A stretch of 64,000 bases of DNA, from contig CAVXYK010000021.1 in assembly GCA_963765875.1 (NCBI GenBank), positions 1-64,000 on the forward strand, given 5' to 3'. The translations under genes were made by a program, and so were the position numbers. This document shows positions 61,204 to 64,000 of this stretch, in pieces; the first letter of the stretch is position 1; every line of letters begins with the position of its first letter. The stretch comes from JAWKOK01 sp963765875 (GTDB lineage: Bacteria; Chloroflexota; Anaerolineae; Caldilineales; Caldilineaceae). The notes below the pieces were generated by a model, which saw nothing but the letters and a program-made list of their open reading frames with translations, searched no databases and was not told the DNA's origin.

Positions 61204-63303
61204 ATGGCGGAAATCAGACCGAGCACTGCCTCATCTAGTTTGCTATCTTCAATATCCGGCAGGTTGACATCCGCGCTCAACGACCACCAACCGCCCGCAG
61301 ATGTGGTGCTGGTCGTCACTGCCTTGCTTGTCGGGCTACTCACTGGCGTGGGCGCGGTTATTTTCCGATACTTGATAAACGGCGTTGCCTGGATCGGTTA
61401 CGAGTGGATTCCGTCGGTCACCAGCCAATGGGGGCTTGCCTATATCATCTTTGTGCCTGCCATTGGCGGCTTATTGGTTGGTCTGCTGGTCTACTACTTT
61501 GCGCCGGAGGCCAAAGGCCATGGCGTTCCGGAAGTGATGGAAGCCGTCGCATTGCGTGGCGGCCGAATTCGTCCATCTGTGGCGGTTGTCAAGTCCCTGG
61601 CTTCTTCGATCTGTATTGGCACCGGTGGATCTGTCGGCCGTGAAGGCCCCATCGTGCAGATCGGATCGGCACTGGGTTCGTCGGTCGGCCAATTGCTCAA
61701 CCTTTCCGCCGATCGCGTCAGCAACCTGGTTGCATGCGGTGCAGCTGCCGGCATCGCTGCCACATTCAATGCGCCGATCGCCGGCGTGATTTTTGCCCTC
61801 GAAGTCATCATGGGCGGGCGTTTTAGTGTGCGCTACTTTAGTTCAGTTGTCGTCTCAGCTGTTGCAGCCGGTGTGATCGGGCGCTATGTATTTGGAGATG
61901 TAGCCGCATTTGCCATTCCCTTTGAGTATGGCATTAACAGCCTGTGGGAATTCCTGCTTTACCCCATCCTGGGCGTGTTGGCAGCCTTCACCGGTGTGGC
62001 CTTCGTCCGTGTACTCTATTGGTCAGAGGACCTGTTCGAAAAGTGGACCACTGTTCCTGAGTGGGTGCAGCCGGCTGTAGGCGGTGTGTTGTTGGGCTTG
62101 TTGGCACTGGCCTATCCCCTGGGCATGGGCGCTTTACGCTGGAATACCATCCCCCAGGTATACAACGTCGGATATGAGGTCATCGAAGCCGCCCTATCGA
62201 GCCACCTCGGACTGGGCGTGGCCGTAGCACTGCTGATACTGAAGCTGATTGCTACAAGCATCACCTTAGGGTCCGGCGGTTCCGGTGGTGTGTTTGCGCC
62301 TTCGCTATTCATGGGCGCTATGCTGGGAGCAGCCTTTCAAATGCTCATGGTGACCATCTTTCCAGGCATTGTGGCGCCGGCAGGCGCCTATGCGTTGGTG
62401 GGTATGGCAGCAGTCTTTTCGGCAAGTGCACACGCGCCGATTACCGCAGTACTGATTCTTTTCGAACTGACCGGCGACTATCGCATCATCCTTCCGTTGA
62501 TGTTGACAGTTGTCGTCGCGACGATGTTGGCCCAGAAGATGTTGGGCGGCGAATCGATCTACACGCTGAAGCTGACGAGACGGGGGGTTCGGCTCCGCCG
62601 CGGGCGTGATGAGGACATCTTGCAGGGCGTGACGGTTGGAGAAACAATGTCGCACGATGTGCAGACAGTTTCTACAGACACGACAGTCAGTGAACTCACA
62701 GATATTTTCACACGAACGCACCACCATGGCCTTCTGGTTCTGGACGGCGAAGGCAAGCTGTGGGGGATCGTGACGATAACCGACCTTGAGGAAACGTTGG
62801 AGGAATCCCGACCCTACGCCGGCACTGTGGCCGACATTGGTACAACATGGCCGCGACTGAAGGTCGCATTCTCAGACGATACAATCGGCAATGCGTTGGC
62901 AATAATGGGAACACGCGGTCTTGGGCGGCTTCCAGTCGTCTCACGCAACGATCCGTATCATTTGCTGGGAATCGTGCGGCGACAGGACATTGTGCTAGCC
63001 TATGATCTGGCTCTAACGCGACGGGCTGAGATTCAGCACAAGACTCAGCAGATTGATATCAACGATAAAGATGGCACAGAGTTCGTTGAGGTTATTCTGC
63101 ACCATAGCGACAAGGCTGTCGGTCAGACTGTAGCCACTATCGCGTCTCAACTTCCTACGCGGTGTGTCCTAATCTCGATCAAGCGTGACGGCAAGACAAT
63201 TATTCCCCACGGCGATACGGTCTTCGAGCCTGGCGATCACATCACTGCCTTTGTTGACATCGCGGACGGCGATGGACTTTTTCACTCGTTGCGTGGTGAG
63301 TGA
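61204..63303 (+). CDS. ClC chloride channel/transporter with CBS and RCK-C domains
   Basis: 699 residues. ClC core to ~450: KGHGVPEVMEAVALRGG, SICIGTGGSVGREGPIVQIGSALGS (GREGP), GAAAGIAATFNAPIAGVIFALE, GSGGSGGVFAPSLFMGAMLG (GxFxP). Then a CBS pair (TVGETMSHDVQTVSTDTTVSEL, HHGLLVLDGEGKLWGIVT; IGNALAIMGTRGLGRLPVV) and a TrkA-C/RCK-C-like end (EVILHHSDKAVGQTVATI, GKTIIPHGDTVFEPGDHITAF). The double regulatory tail is a less common arrangement, suggesting nucleotide or dinucleotide control. GCAGGGCGAG upstream of the ATG. Confidence 0.94.
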   Translation: MAEIRPSTASSSLLSSISGRLTSALNDHQPPADVVLVVTALLVGLLTGVGAVIFRYLINGVAWIGYEWIPSVTSQWGLAYIIFVPAIGGLLVGLLVYYFAPEAKGHGVPEVMEAVALRGGRIRPSVAVVKSLASSICIGTGGSVGREGPIVQIGSALGSSVGQLLNLSADRVSNLVACGAAAGIAATFNAPIAGVIFALEVIMGGRFSVRYFSSVVVSAVAAGVIGRYVFGDVAAFAIPFEYGINSLWEFLLYPILGVLAAFTGVAFVRVLYWSEDLFEKWTTVPEWVQPAVGGVLLGLLALAYPLGMGALRWNTIPQVYNVGYEVIEAALSSHLGLGVAVALLILKLIATSITLGSGGSGGVFAPSLFMGAMLGAAFQMLMVTIFPGIVAPAGAYALVGMAAVFSASAHAPITAVLILFELTGDYRIILPLMLTVVVATMLAQKMLGGESIYTLKLTRRGVRLRRGRDEDILQGVTVGETMSHDVQTVSTDTTVSELTDIFTRTHHHGLLVLDGEGKLWGIVTITDLEETLEESRPYAGTVADIGTTWPRLKVAFSDDTIGNALAIMGTRGLGRLPVVSRNDPYHLLGIVRRQDIVLAYDLALTRRAEIQHKTQQIDINDKDGTEFVEVILHHSDKAVGQTVATIASQLPTRCVLISIKRDGKTIIPHGDTVFEPGDHITAFVDIADGDGLFHSLRGE

Positions 63304-63359
63304 TTTTTCAATATCCCTACTTCCCATCTGTATTTTGCAAATGAAAACGAGACGTCACT

Positions 63360-63764
63360 ATGGCTGTTCTGCCTCGAATCCAATCTCAGATCACCTTTCT
63401 CTATTACGACGACCTTGCGCCGATTGCCGATTTCTATGAGAATGTAATTGGGCTTGATCTGGTTGAAGACCAGGGTTTTGCACGGATTTATCGGCTGACT
63501 GACAGCAGTTTTATCGGCATCGTGGATAGCCAGGAGGGGTTTCATTCGGCCAAGCCCGACAATGCCGTGCTCCTGACCATGGCGGTCGAGGATGTCGATG
63601 CTTGGTATGCATACTTGAGCGCGCAGAGCGTCAAAGTTCTGCGCGAACCCAACACCTATAATTCGATTCAGGTGCGTTGTTTCTTTTTCGAAGACCCGGG
63701 TGGGTACTCGTTTGAGGTGCAGCAGTTCCTGAAGCCGGCATCCGCTGAGATCTTTCATCGCTAG
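63360..63764 (+). CDS. VOC (glyoxalase/bleomycin-resistance-like) protein
   Basis: 134 residues, one vicinal-oxygen-chelate unit pair: ITFLYYDDLAPIADFYENVIGLDLVEDQ, IGIVDSQEGFH, VLLTMAVEDVDAWYAYL, FFFEDPGGYSFEVQQFL with a metal-ligand Glu. Function within the superfamily cannot be told. Fifty-six bases after the ClC gene. Confidence 0.87.
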   Translation: MAVLPRIQSQITFLYYDDLAPIADFYENVIGLDLVEDQGFARIYRLTDSSFIGIVDSQEGFHSAKPDNAVLLTMAVEDVDAWYAYLSAQSVKVLREPNTYNSIQVRCFFFEDPGGYSFEVQQFLKPASAEIFHR

Positions 63765-63876
63765 CCTACAGTCGGAATGACAACGCCGGAGGAACAATCA
63801 TGGCAGGCAGATTGTACCGATGGTGAAAAAGGGGTAGTGAAAAAGAGATGGTGAAACAGAACGGAATGCTTAGCCT

Positions 63877-64000
63877 ATGAGCCAGGGTCAATCGACCTTT
63901 TCGACCACAGCACAACGCTCTTTTCAGCAGACGGTCTTCCAGGCCGGCGAGCGCCAGGTGGACTTTGTGACAGCCCGCGATCAGTTTCTGACCCTGCTGG
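63877..64000 (+). CDS. Start of an unidentified CDS, cut by the window edge
   Basis: Reads MSQGQSTFSTTAQRSFQQTV and continues (FQAGERQVDFVTARDQFLTLL) past the end of the window. No family can be assigned from 41 residues. No clear Shine-Dalgarno: the sequence before the ATG is GCTTAGCCT. Confidence 0.5.
   Translation, partial: MSQGQSTFSTTAQRSFQQTVFQAGERQVDFVTARDQFLTLL

Overview
The window looks like chromosomal DNA of a bacterium of the phylum Chloroflexota, perhaps close to Anaerolineae/Caldilineae. This is inferred from gene content and style (moderately high GC, Flp-type mini-pilin, SH3-repeat membrane proteins, abundant short inverted-repeat elements, a RAYT fragment), not from a marker search. 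No phage, plasmid or CRISPR array is visible.

Layout. 1-7.7 kb: an acidic gene fragment, a LacI-type regulator diverging from a carbohydrate ABC importer (binding lipoprotein plus two permeases), then two glycosyltransferases on the minus strand; almost every gene here except the binding protein carries single-base frameshifts. 8.2-10.8 kb: a three-gene membrane/SH3 operon. 11-15.3 kb: xpt, an MGT-type glycosyltransferase and a frameshifted cytochrome c/sugar-dehydrogenase lipoprotein. 15.3-24.2 kb: a nusA-ylxR-infB-rbfA-nrnA-truB-ribF translation operon on the minus strand, with a promoter and a leader hairpin ahead of nusA; rimP is not present next to nusA. 24.3-27.4 kb: uvrA. 28-33.6 kb: an enolase-superfamily dehydratase, a SpoU methyltransferase, a stand-alone MgsA/RarA C-terminal domain protein, a histidine phosphatase, a flavin oxidase-like protein, and a Nudix/GNAT pair. 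33.8-39.3 kb: a dynamin-like GTPase, an isochorismatase-type hydrolase, hpf, comF and a Flp-like mini-pilin. 39.7-50.9 kb: a zinc-ribbon coiled-coil protein, a beta-CASP nuclease, a K+ channel, a secreted subtilase, a secreted nuclease, a PRTase, nth and small envelope proteins. 51-57.6 kb: an FtsK-like ATPase, tRNA-Arg, mazG fused in frame to a RAYT fragment, lysA, and two copies of an inverted-repeat element. 58-64 kb: an ABC-F ATPase behind a leader peptide and terminator, an NrtR-like Nudix regulator, a ClC channel, a VOC protein and a partial CDS.

Three points stand out. (1) The ABC-F gene is preceded by a 33-codon leader ORF with a good Shine-Dalgarno and then an intrinsic terminator, the layout of ribosome-mediated attenuation. 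(2) Two copies of a 230-350 bp element with 29-bp terminal inverted repeats have the 33-bp core of their central stem in opposite orientations. (3) A truncated RAYT transposase with its REP-like palindromes has landed at the 3' end of mazG and reads in frame with it. Frameshifts are clustered and mostly look like one-base insertions, so sequence error must be excluded before calling those genes dead.
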